From positions 1 to 7,971 of the forward strand of contig DKBI01000004.1 in NCBI GenBank assembly GCA_002451175.1: a stretch of 7,971 nucleotides of DNA. Reading direction: 5' to 3'. The DNA is from Betaproteobacteria bacterium UBA6904. Lineage in GTDB: Bacteria > Pseudomonadota > Gammaproteobacteria > Burkholderiales > SG8-39. Of the stretch, positions 1-5,841 are shown piece after piece (position 1 is the first letter of the stretch; every line of letters begins with the position of its first letter). A program made the position numbers and the translations under genes. The notes beneath the pieces were generated by a model. It was not told the DNA's origin, made no database searches, and was given only the letters and a program-made list of their open reading frames with translations.

Positions 1-503
1 CGCGCCAGCAGGATCATCAGGTCGGAGTGATCGAGGCGCGACGTCCACACCTTCTGCCCGTTGATCACGTAACGGTCGCCCTTGCGCACCGCGGTCGTCT
101 GGATGCGCGTGGTGTCGGTTCCCGCCGACGGCTCGGTCACGCCCATCGACTGCAGGCGCAGCTCGCCGCTCGCCAGCCGCGGCAGGTACTTCTGCTTCTG
201 TTCCGCCGAGCCGTGGCGCAGCAGGGTGTTCATGTTGTACATCTGCCCGTGGCAGACGTACGCGTTGCCGCCCGAGCGGTTGATCTCCTCCATGATCACG
301 GAGGCCTCGGTGAGCGAGAGCCCGGAGCCGCCGTACGCCTCGGGAATGAGCGCGCCCAGCCAGCCCGCCCGGGTGAGCGCGGCGACGAACGCATCCGGGT
401 AGGCGCGCGCCTCGTCCACCTTCTGCCAATAGGGGCCGTCGAACTCGGCGCACAGGGCGCGCACCGCGTCGCGAATCTCGGCGTGCGATTCGACCGACTT
501 CAT
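1..503 (-). CDS. Acyl-CoA dehydrogenase, N-terminal part (runs off the left edge)
   Basis: FAD-dependent acyl-CoA dehydrogenases introduce the alpha-beta double bond in acyl-CoA thioesters and pass electrons to electron-transferring flavoprotein in the cytoplasm. The 167 visible residues cover the N-terminal helical domain and the start of the middle beta domain. Residues 46-63 hold a family-typical stretch (GWLGALIPEAYGGSG), and residues 121-134 carry the flavin/substrate-binding signature GVTEPSAGTDTT, followed by INGQKVWTSR near 148-156. The catalytic Glu lies in the missing C-terminal half. The ATG at 503 is the only good in-frame start; the upstream sequence has no clear Shine-Dalgarno, so translation may depend on the preceding gene. 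It lies 61 nt downstream of the Bug receptor on the same strand and is probably the third gene of that operon. The family call is firm; chain-length or substrate specificity cannot be given. Confidence 0.93.
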   Translation of the reverse strand, partial: MKSVESHAEIRDAVRALCAEFDGPYWQKVDEARAYPDAFVAALTRAGWLGALIPEAYGGSGLSLTEASVIMEEINRSGGNAYVCHGQMYNMNTLLRHGSAEQKQKYLPRLASGELRLQSMGVTEPSAGTDTTRIQTTAVRKGDRYVINGQKVWTSRLDHSDLMILLA

Positions 504-564
504 GGGGTCACGCGGCCGAGCGGGCTGCCGCCAGCGGCGCGCGGACCCGGGCGGTGCAGGGGGA

Positions 565-1542
565 TCACTGCTCGGCCTTCACGCCGGCGGTCGTGATGAC
601 CTTGGCCCATTTCGCGATCTCGTCGGCGAGGAACTTCGCGGCCTGTTCCGAGTTGTTGCCCACGGGCTCGATGCCGATCTGGTTGAAGCGGTCGCGGATC
701 TCGGTTTCATTGACCGCCTTCTGCGCTTCCTGGGACAGGCGCTGCACGATGTCGCGCGGCGTGCCCGCCGGCGCGAGGAACAGCACCCACGTCGAGGATT
801 CCAGCGCCGGGCCGCCGGCCTCGGCCATCGTCGGCACTTCGGCCGCGCCGGCAACGCGCTTGCCGGAGAACATGGCGAGCGCCTTGATCTTGCCGCCGCG
901 CACGTGCGGCATCAGCGTGCTCGGCACGTCCACGAGGATCTGGATGTCGTTCGCCATGAGCGCCTGCAGGGCCGGTGCGGTGCCCTTGAACGGCACGTGC
1001 ACCATGTCGATGCCCGCCGTCTGCTTGAGCAATTCCGTCGTCAGGTGCGCTGCCGCGCCGATGCCCGACGAACCGAAGTTGATCCGGCCCGGGTTGGCCT
1101 TGGCGTAGGCGATCAGCTCGCGCGCATCCTTGGCGGGGAAATTCGTGTTCGCCGTCAGGATCAGCGGCGCGATGCCGGCCAGCGACACCGGCGTGAAGCT
1201 CCTGACCGGATCGAAGGGCAGCTTGCCCTGGTACAGCGTGGCGTTCGCGGCGTGCGCCGCGATCACCGTGAGAACCGTGTAGCCGTCGGGCGAGGCCTTC
1301 GCCACCAGGTCCGCGCCGATGATGGAATTGGCGCCGGGTTTGTTCTCGACGACGATGGCCTGGCCGAGCGCGGCCTGCATCTTCTGCGTCACCACGCGCG
1401 TCACGACATCCGTGATGCCGCCGGCGGTGTAGGGCACGACCCAGCGGATGGGTTTGTTCGGGTATTGGGCATGCGCTTCACCGATCGCAACCAGCGCGAC
1501 GCCCAGCAGGGCATGCGCAATCAGACATCTCCAACGCGTCAT
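565..1542 (-). CDS. Bug/TctC-family tripartite tricarboxylate transporter substrate-binding protein
   Basis: This is a periplasmic solute receptor of the Bug family (TctC-like), which binds small carboxylates or related acids. At 325 aa it has the normal family length. Residues 1-25 form a Sec signal peptide: Thr-Arg-Trp-Arg near the N-terminus, a hydrophobic core around residues 11-20, and an AHA-Q cleavage site. The mature protein opens with the characteristic YPNKPIRWVVPYTAGG stretch, and FGSSGIGAAAHLTTELLKQ and MVHVPFKGTAPALQALMAND are typical internal Bug motifs. A strong AAGGAG lies 6 nt before the ATG and fixes the start. No TctA or TctB membrane partner is in the window, so this is an orphan receptor here, as most Bug proteins are. 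It sits between a CoA-transferase and an acyl-CoA dehydrogenase on the same strand, suggesting that its ligand is the acid processed by them. The ligand itself is unknown. Confidence 0.96.
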   Translation of the reverse strand: MTRWRCLIAHALLGVALVAIGEAHAQYPNKPIRWVVPYTAGGITDVVTRVVTQKMQAALGQAIVVENKPGANSIIGADLVAKASPDGYTVLTVIAAHAANATLYQGKLPFDPVRSFTPVSLAGIAPLILTANTNFPAKDARELIAYAKANPGRINFGSSGIGAAAHLTTELLKQTAGIDMVHVPFKGTAPALQALMANDIQILVDVPSTLMPHVRGGKIKALAMFSGKRVAGAAEVPTMAEAGGPALESSTWVLFLAPAGTPRDIVQRLSQEAQKAVNETEIRDRFNQIGIEPVGNNSEQAAKFLADEIAKWAKVITTAGVKAEQ

Positions 1543-1548
1543 GGAAGA

Positions 1549-1554
1549 CTCCTT
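1549..1554 (-). promoter_or_regulatory. Ribosome binding site of the Bug receptor gene
   Basis: On the minus strand AAGGAG lies 6 nt upstream of the ATG at 1542. It is the clearest Shine-Dalgarno in the window and decides the start of the Bug receptor. Confidence 0.8.
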
Positions 1555-1719
1555 GGTCGGGTTCCAGACGTCGCCCGCAACCTCGGGGGCCGGGGGACAC
1601 TGGAAACAACGAGGGGAAAGGCCCGGACTTCAGCGCAATTCGGTTCGGCGGTCACGGCAAGGGGATTGTCTTCGGAAAGTGCCGCACCCGGGCGGCGCTA
1701 GGATAACAGGACGGCGCGC

Positions 1720-2943
1720 TCAAACGATCCCGTCGGCCCGAAACTGCGCGAGCGCCTCGGCGCTCTGGCCCAGCAGCCCGCAGTAGATCTCGTCGTTGTG
1801 CTGCCCGAGCAGGGGCGGCGCCTGCCGGTACTCGACCGGCGTCGCCGACAGGCGCATCGGGCTGGCGACCACCGGCACGCTGCCGCCCTGCGGGTGCGGC
1901 ATGTCCACGCGCAGGCCGCGGTGCTGCACCTGCGGATCCTCGAATACTTCCTTCATGTTGTTGATGGGGCCGCAAGGCACGTTGGCCGCCTCGAGCGTCC
2001 GGATCCACTCCTGCTTGGGGCGCGTGCGCATGACGTCGGCGATCAGCGGGATGAGCTCCGCGCGATGCACGATGCGCTGCGAGTTGGTGCGAAATCTCGG
2101 CTCGTCGGCCAGACCGGGGCATCCCGCCACGCGGCAGAAGCTCGCAAACTGGCTGTCGTTGCCCACGGCCAGGATGATGTGGCCGTCGGCCGTCGCGAAG
2201 ACCTCGTAGGGAACGACCTGCGGGTGGGCGTTGCCCCAGCGCACCGGGAGGCGCCCGGAGCAGAAATAGCTCACGATCTGGTTGGCGTTGAACGCGACCA
2301 GCGTGTCGAGCAGCGCGCAGTCGATGTACTGGCCCTCGCCGGTCCGCTCGCTGTGGGTGAGTGCGGCAAGGATCGCGACACTGGCATACATGCCCGTCAG
2401 GACGTCGGTGATCGCGATGCCTACCTTCTGTGGCCCGGCGCCCGGCTGGCCGTCGCGTTCGCCCGTGATGGACATCAGGCCGCCCATGCCCTGGAAGATG
2501 AAATCGTAGCCCGGACGGGGTGCGTAGGGCCCCGTCTGGCCGAACCCCGTGACCGAGCAGTAGACGAGTCCCGGGTTGGCCTTGCGCAGGTCCTCGTAGC
2601 CCAGGCCGTACCGGGCGAGCGTACCCACCTTGTAGTTTTCCACCAGCACCTGGCAGCGCGCCGCGAGCTCGCGGGCGAGCCGCTGGCCCTCGGGCCTGGA
2701 AATGTCCAGCGTGATGGATTTCTTGTTCCGGTTCACGGACAGGAAGTAAGCCGACTCGCGTGTGTCCACGCCGTCGCCATCCTTGAGCCAGGGCGGACCC
2801 CAGCCGCGCGTGTCGTCTCCGGCTCCGGGCCGCTCGACCTTGATGACCTCGGCCCCCAGGTCGGCGAGGTTCTGGGTGGCCCACGGACCGGCAAGGACGC
2901 GGGACAGGTCGAGGACTCGGACATGCGAAAGGGGGCCGGACAT
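1720..2943 (-). CDS. CaiB/BaiF (class III) CoA-transferase
   Basis: Family III CoA-transferases move CoA from one acyl-CoA to a free carboxylate through an aspartyl-CoA anhydride/thioester on a conserved Asp; they act as cytoplasmic interlocked dimers. The 407-aa product has the normal length. It starts with MSGPLSHVRVLDLSRVLAGP, followed by LADLGAEVIKVERPGAGDDTR (residues 27-45 region) and NRNKKSITLD (71-80), all hallmark N-terminal segments. Asp180 in GIAITDVLTGMYA aligns with the catalytic Asp, and TGEGQYIDCALLD follows. The ATG at 2943 is chosen because conserved sequence begins immediately there. The open frame continues upstream to 3150, but that stretch is not family-like and lies within the divergent control region. 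The Shine-Dalgarno at 2943 is weak. The gene is the first of a minus-strand operon with the Bug receptor 177 nt downstream, and it is divergent from the MerR-cyclase gene. Donor and acceptor acids cannot be named. Confidence 0.95.
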   Translation of the reverse strand: MSGPLSHVRVLDLSRVLAGPWATQNLADLGAEVIKVERPGAGDDTRGWGPPWLKDGDGVDTRESAYFLSVNRNKKSITLDISRPEGQRLARELAARCQVLVENYKVGTLARYGLGYEDLRKANPGLVYCSVTGFGQTGPYAPRPGYDFIFQGMGGLMSITGERDGQPGAGPQKVGIAITDVLTGMYASVAILAALTHSERTGEGQYIDCALLDTLVAFNANQIVSYFCSGRLPVRWGNAHPQVVPYEVFATADGHIILAVGNDSQFASFCRVAGCPGLADEPRFRTNSQRIVHRAELIPLIADVMRTRPKQEWIRTLEAANVPCGPINNMKEVFEDPQVQHRGLRVDMPHPQGGSVPVVASPMRLSATPVEYRQAPPLLGQHNDEIYCGLLGQSAEALAQFRADGIV

Positions 2944-3097
2944 GCCGCGAAGTTTGCAGGAACCGGCGGCGTCGAGCGGGCTGCAAAGCGAAACAGAATG
3001 CCGCTGAGCTCGGGCTGGCTCCAAGGATGAAGGGGGGTAAGTGTCGCAAAAACGCCACGGGGCCGGGTCGGTTTGGACAGTTTCCAGGGGCGCGAAT

Positions 3098-3126
3098 TGG
3101 ACAAGTGCCTTTAGGCTAGGTATACA
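3098..3126 (+). promoter_or_regulatory. Candidate sigma70 promoter, distal, for the MerR-cyclase gene
   Basis: TGGACA (3098-3103, 5 of 6 to TTGACA) is followed by a 17-bp spacer and TATACA (3121-3126, 4 of 6 to TATAAT). The -35 hexamer falls inside a TTGGACA box and the -10 inside the 10-bp inverted repeat, so bound regulator would compete with polymerase. Assigned by eye only. Confidence 0.4.
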
Positions 3127-3182
3127 TATGTCCAAGTGCCGGTTGGACACTTAGACAACAATAAATAGACAGATGTATACCT
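3118..3182. repeat. Perfect 10-bp inverted repeat AGGTATACAT / ATGTATACCT
   Basis: The left arm is at 3118-3127 and the right arm at 3173-3182, with 45 nt between. The arms are exact reverse complements, and their centres are 55 bp apart, close to five helical turns. Each arm contains a TATAC element that also serves as a -10-like hexamer on the plus strand. The arrangement suggests paired protein binding or looping rather than a hairpin terminator, because the AT-rich stem is short and the loop long. Confidence 0.6.
3152..3181 (+). promoter_or_regulatory. Candidate sigma70 promoter, proximal, for the MerR-cyclase gene
   Basis: TAGACA (3152-3157, 5 of 6 to TTGACA), an 18-bp spacer and TATACC (3176-3181, 4 of 6 to TATAAT). 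A transcript starting near 3188 would carry an AGGGA (3192-3196) 10 nt before the ATG at 3207. The -10 lies inside the TAGACAG-N8-CTGTCTA dyad, as expected for repression or MerR-type promoter distortion. Confidence 0.4.
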
Positions 3183-3206
3183 GTCTAAATCAGGGACGGT
3201 TTAGAG

Positions 3207-4811
3207 ATGATTTCAAGCAAAGAAATAATCGACCAAACAGGAATTTCCAGGGCAACGTTAAACAATTACATTGCTTTTGGACTCCTGCCCAAACCGACGC
3301 TTCAGCAAGTGTCTGGTGAGGGCACCGGACCCAAGCTCCTGGGCTACTTTCCAGACAGCGCTCTGGAGCGGATCGAGAACATCCAGAGGATGAAGCGGGA
3401 AGGCCATTCCATGGCCGAGATCATTGCCGCGCTGGCCGCTCCGGAAACGCCGGCGGCGAGCGGCAGGCCCGACTTTGAACGCCGCGCAGGCGACCGTGCG
3501 GCTCGCGCCTTGCCGGGTCCGGCGGAACCGATCCCGCAGGCGCCGGCCGCCACCGCCGGCCGGGCGGACGACAGCCGCGACGCGCACGCCGAGGCGGCGG
3601 CGCCGAGGGCGCGCCCCGGGCTCCAACTCACCGTCGACGAGATTCCGCACCCGGCCTACATGGTCAACTACAGCTTCGAGCTGACCTGGTACAACGAGAC
3701 GGCGCGGGAGCGGTTCCTGGGCGGTTTCGAGACGCTGCCGCCGAACAGCGAGGCGCGCAACGTGTTCCTGATGCTGTTGCAGGCAAGCATCGGACGGCCC
3801 GCCGAGTACCGGGCCGAGATGCTCCGGCTGCACCTCGCGCTGGCCAAGGACCGGCTGTCCAAGGCGACGATCCTGGGCGCCTGCCGGGGCCTGAAATCGG
3901 GCGACATCGCGCTGCTCGACGGGCTGTACGGCGAGGTCGACCCGCTCGAGGCGAAGGCGATCGTCGAGGCGCCGATCGAACTGCGCGAAGGCAGCGGCGG
4001 CCCGGAGGCGTGGCACGTCTACGCCGTCTTCTTCCGCGAGGGGATCCTGTTCGTCTACGTGCCGGGCGGGCCGGCGAACGCCACGCTGCTCGACTTCCTC
4101 GGCCGCCGCGACGTGGTCATCCGCAACCTGCTGCGCCGGCGGCTGCCGGTGCTCACGCCGCTCGCGGTCCTCGTCGCGGACCTGCAGAACTCGGTGAAGA
4201 TCTGCTCCGAGCTGCCGCCGGAGGAGTATTTCGAGCTCATCAACGAGATCTGGTCGACGATGGGTCCGGTGTTCCGCAAGTACTACGGGACGCACGGCAA
4301 GCACGTCGGCGACGGCATGGTGTACTACTTCTTTCCGCAGCCCGACAGCAACTACATCTTCAACGCGCTGTCGTGCTCGCACGAGATCGGCCAGGCGATG
4401 AAGCGCATCAGCAAGGAATGGCAGCTGCGCAAGAACTGGTTCAACGAGCTCTACCTCAACACCGGCCTGCACGAGGGCACGGAGTGGCTCGGCACGTTCC
4501 AGTCCGCGACGGCCATCGAGTTTGCCGTGCTGGGCGACACGATCAACCACGCCGGGCGGCTGTCGGATTTCGCGCGCTATGGCGCGGTGTGGGCGACCAA
4601 GAACCTGCTGAGCAAGCTCTCCCCCGAGGAGCGCGCGCGCCTCGAATTCGGCATCACGCGGCGGGGCGAGGGCGACCGCGAGCAGTTCGTGCATTCGTCC
4701 TACGCGCAGGTCGGCAGCCTCGTCGATCTGGCCTCGGAAAAATACGAAAAGCTGCGCGAGATCGCCCAGCTGCCGATCACCGAGGTGCGCTCGGTGCGCA
4801 TCGGCGAGTAA
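3207..4811 (+). CDS. MerR-type HTH - PAS-like sensor - class III adenylate/guanylate cyclase fusion
   Basis: Residues 1-75 form a MerR-type winged helix: an SSKEIIDQTGISRATLNNYI helix-turn-helix, then GLLPKP, a GYFPDSALERI wing and the IQRMKREGHSMAEI helix. Residues 76-138 are an Ala/Pro/Arg-rich linker. Residues 139 to about 300 look like a PAS-like ligand domain (IPHPAYMVNYSFELTWYNE, then ARNVFLMLL), with some resemblance to MmyB-type regulator sensor domains. Residues 320-530 are a class III nucleotide cyclase domain. Metal-binding Asp325 (VADLQNS) and Asp369 (VGDG), base-contacting Lys365 and Asp444, and transition-state Asn447 and Arg451 (DTINHAGRL) are all present, so activity is plausible although the first motif is divergent. 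No signal peptide or membrane segment is visible, so it should be cytoplasmic. Its first 30 codons are AT-rich, unlike the rest. Product cAMP versus cGMP is not settled. A plausible role is a ligand-responsive regulator that also makes a second messenger and controls the adjacent box array. Confidence 0.85.
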   Translation: MISSKEIIDQTGISRATLNNYIAFGLLPKPTLQQVSGEGTGPKLLGYFPDSALERIENIQRMKREGHSMAEIIAALAAPETPAASGRPDFERRAGDRAARALPGPAEPIPQAPAATAGRADDSRDAHAEAAAPRARPGLQLTVDEIPHPAYMVNYSFELTWYNETARERFLGGFETLPPNSEARNVFLMLLQASIGRPAEYRAEMLRLHLALAKDRLSKATILGACRGLKSGDIALLDGLYGEVDPLEAKAIVEAPIELREGSGGPEAWHVYAVFFREGILFVYVPGGPANATLLDFLGRRDVVIRNLLRRRLPVLTPLAVLVADLQNSVKICSELPPEEYFELINEIWSTMGPVFRKYYGTHGKHVGDGMVYYFFPQPDSNYIFNALSCSHEIGQAMKRISKEWQLRKNWFNELYLNTGLHEGTEWLGTFQSATAIEFAVLGDTINHAGRLSDFARYGAVWATKNLLSKLSPEERARLEFGITRRGEGDREQFVHSSYAQVGSLVDLASEKYEKLREIAQLPITEVRSVRIGE

Positions 4812-4845
4812 GCCATGCGCGCCACCGGCCTGGGCGCCGTGCCCC

Positions 4846-4875
4846 TTTACGGAGTGCGGGAGCACGCGCTACATT
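4846..4875 (+). promoter_or_regulatory. Candidate sigma70 promoter for the cyclase-FHA gene
   Basis: TTTACG (4846-4851), an 18-bp spacer and TACATT (4870-4875), each 4 of 6 to consensus. It lies in the 117-nt gap between the two cyclase genes and would start RNA near 4882, upstream of the ATG at 4929. If real, the second cyclase can be expressed apart from the first, and the in-frame extension from 4815 is not translated from it. Confidence 0.35.
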
Positions 4876-4928
4876 CCCCTGCGCCGGAACCGGCTGTGTC
4901 GGGTTCGGGCGCTAGCGCGAAAGGGGTC

Positions 4929-5816
4929 ATGGAAGCCACGAGGCAGACGGTCGTGCTTTTCGCCGACATCGCCGGCAGCACGAAGCTCTATGAGACCGCC
5001 GGCGACTCCGTCGCCATGGAGGCGATCGACCGTTGCCTGGATCTCATGCGGCGCGCCACGGAAGTGGGCGGCGGACGGGTCGTGAAGACCATCGGCGACG
5101 AGGTCATGGCGCTGTTTCCCACGCCGGATCTCGCGGTGGGCGCCGCGGCGGAGATGCAGACCGCGATCGACCAGCTGCTGCCCGTCGCCAACATCAAGCT
5201 CGGCTTGCGCATCGGCTTCCATTTCGGCCCCGTCATGCAGCGCGACGACGACGTCTTCGGCGACACCGTCAACGTCGCTTCGCGCCTGGTGGAGCAGGCG
5301 GTGCGCGGACAGATCATCCTGTCCCAGGAGACGATGCAGCTGCTCGGTCCCGTGTTCCGCAACTGGACGCGCCGCCTGTACTCGATTCCCGTCAAGGGCA
5401 AGAGCACCGAGGTGGAGCTCTGCGAGGTGATCTGGAGCCAGCGCGCCGACGCGACGGCGATTTCCTCGCACCGGCCGGCCGCGAAGGCCAAGCCGGCGGC
5501 GCTGCGCTTGAAGTACGGCGACGTCGAGCGCTGGCTGCGCCGCAATCCCGACGCCATCACCATCGGTCGCGAGCAGAGTCCCGGCGGCATGATGGTCGCC
5601 GAGACGAGCGCCTCGCGGCTGCATTGCACGATCGAGCGCCGCCAGGACCGCTTCGTGCTGATCGACCACAGCGCCAACGGCAGCTTCGTGACCGTCGAGG
5701 GGGATGCGGAAGTGCTGCTGCGCAGGGAGGAGTTCACCCTGCACAAGAGCGGCTGGATCTCGCTCGGCCAGCCGCGCGCCGCTGGCGGCATGGTGATCGA
5801 GTTCAGCTGCGATTGA
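4929..5816 (+). CDS. Class III adenylate/guanylate cyclase with C-terminal FHA domain
   Basis: The 295-aa cytoplasmic protein starts almost directly with the cyclase fold: VVLFADIAGSTKLYE with metal-binding Asp13, VKTIGDEVM with Lys53 and metal-binding Asp57, and FGDTVNVASRL with Asp112, Asn115 and Arg119. All catalytic positions are intact. After a linker (about 170-195), residues 205-295 form an FHA domain with the phosphothreonine-binding marks IGRE (Arg214), SRLH (Ser229, His232) and NGS (Asn250-Ser252). FHA domains bind phosphothreonine, which suggests control by the convergent Ser/Thr kinase next door. The ATG at 4929 has an AAGGGG just 2 nt upstream, which is close. An in-frame ATG at 4815 would add 38 residues with no family character and run across a promoter-like sequence, so it was rejected. 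The gene is co-directional with the MerR-cyclase. Whether it makes cAMP or cGMP is unknown. Confidence 0.93.
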   Translation: MEATRQTVVLFADIAGSTKLYETAGDSVAMEAIDRCLDLMRRATEVGGGRVVKTIGDEVMALFPTPDLAVGAAAEMQTAIDQLLPVANIKLGLRIGFHFGPVMQRDDDVFGDTVNVASRLVEQAVRGQIILSQETMQLLGPVFRNWTRRLYSIPVKGKSTEVELCEVIWSQRADATAISSHRPAAKAKPAALRLKYGDVERWLRRNPDAITIGREQSPGGMMVAETSASRLHCTIERRQDRFVLIDHSANGSFVTVEGDAEVLLRREEFTLHKSGWISLGQPRAAGGMVIEFSCD

Positions 5817-5819
5817 CGC

Positions 5820-5841
5820 GGCCGGCCCGCGCGGGCCGGCC
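5820..5841. terminator. Perfect 22-bp GC palindrome between convergent stop codons (bidirectional terminator-like)
   Basis: Every base from 5820 to 5830 pairs with 5841 to 5831 (left arm GGCCGGCCCGC). The palindrome begins 3 nt after the cyclase-FHA stop codon and abuts the stop codon of the convergent kinase. As RNA it would form the same very stable hairpin from either strand. No U-tract follows on either side, so it is terminator-like rather than a textbook intrinsic terminator. Confidence 0.6.

Larger units (their letters stand above)
3073..3188. repeat. Array of seven TWRGACA boxes (candidate operators)
   Basis: Copies read directly from the sequence are TTGGACA on plus at 3073-3079, 3097-3103 and 3143-3149; TTGGACA on minus at 3129-3135; TTAGACA on plus at 3151-3157; ATAGACA on plus at 3165-3171; and TTAGACA on minus at 3182-3188. 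Two pairs form dyads of the size used by dimeric regulators. These are TGTCCAA-N7-TTGGACA (3129-3149) and TAGACAG-N8-CTGTCTA (3166-3187). The octamer CAAGTGCC also recurs at 3102-3109 and 3133-3140, 31 bp apart. The divergent gene encodes a MerR-type DNA-binding domain, the obvious candidate to bind here; that link is inference. Confidence 0.7.
2944..3206. promoter_or_regulatory. Divergent control region between the CoA-transferase and MerR-cyclase genes
   Basis: This 263-nt gap separates two divergent genes. The left half (2944 to about 3060) has the GC-rich composition of its surroundings and shows no clear site. The right half becomes AT-rich (about 41% G+C by hand count over 3111-3206). 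It holds a cluster of seven TWRGACA boxes (3073-3188), a 10-bp inverted repeat and two sigma70-like promoters facing the MerR-cyclase gene. This is the layout expected for an autoregulated divergent promoter. I could not place a convincing minus-strand promoter for the CoA-transferase operon. Confidence 0.7.

Noticed and set aside
1679..1698. Short hairpin (GCCGC/GCGGC core) after the CoA-transferase gene
   Set aside because: The core stem is only 5 bp, with no U-tract (only ACTTTCC follows on the minus strand), and the downstream gene is likely in the same operon.
502..1701. Plus-strand open frame (399 codons) opposite the Bug receptor
   Set aside because: The Bug receptor on the other strand has a signal peptide, family motifs and a strong ribosome site; this frame has none.
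1798..3030. Long plus-strand open frame (410 codons) opposite the CoA-transferase
   Set aside because: It is a shadow of the CoA-transferase in the opposite strand, with low-information Arg/Ala/His/Val-rich translation and no domain.
2944..3150. Upstream extension of the CoA-transferase to an ATG at 3150
   Set aside because: The added 69 residues lack family similarity and would place the coding start within the AT-rich operator region.
3258..4865. Long open frame (535 codons) on the minus strand opposite the MerR-cyclase gene
   Set aside because: It is antisense to a gene with clear domains, its translation is Arg/His/Val/Leu-rich with no recognisable motif, and such shadows are expected in GC-rich DNA.
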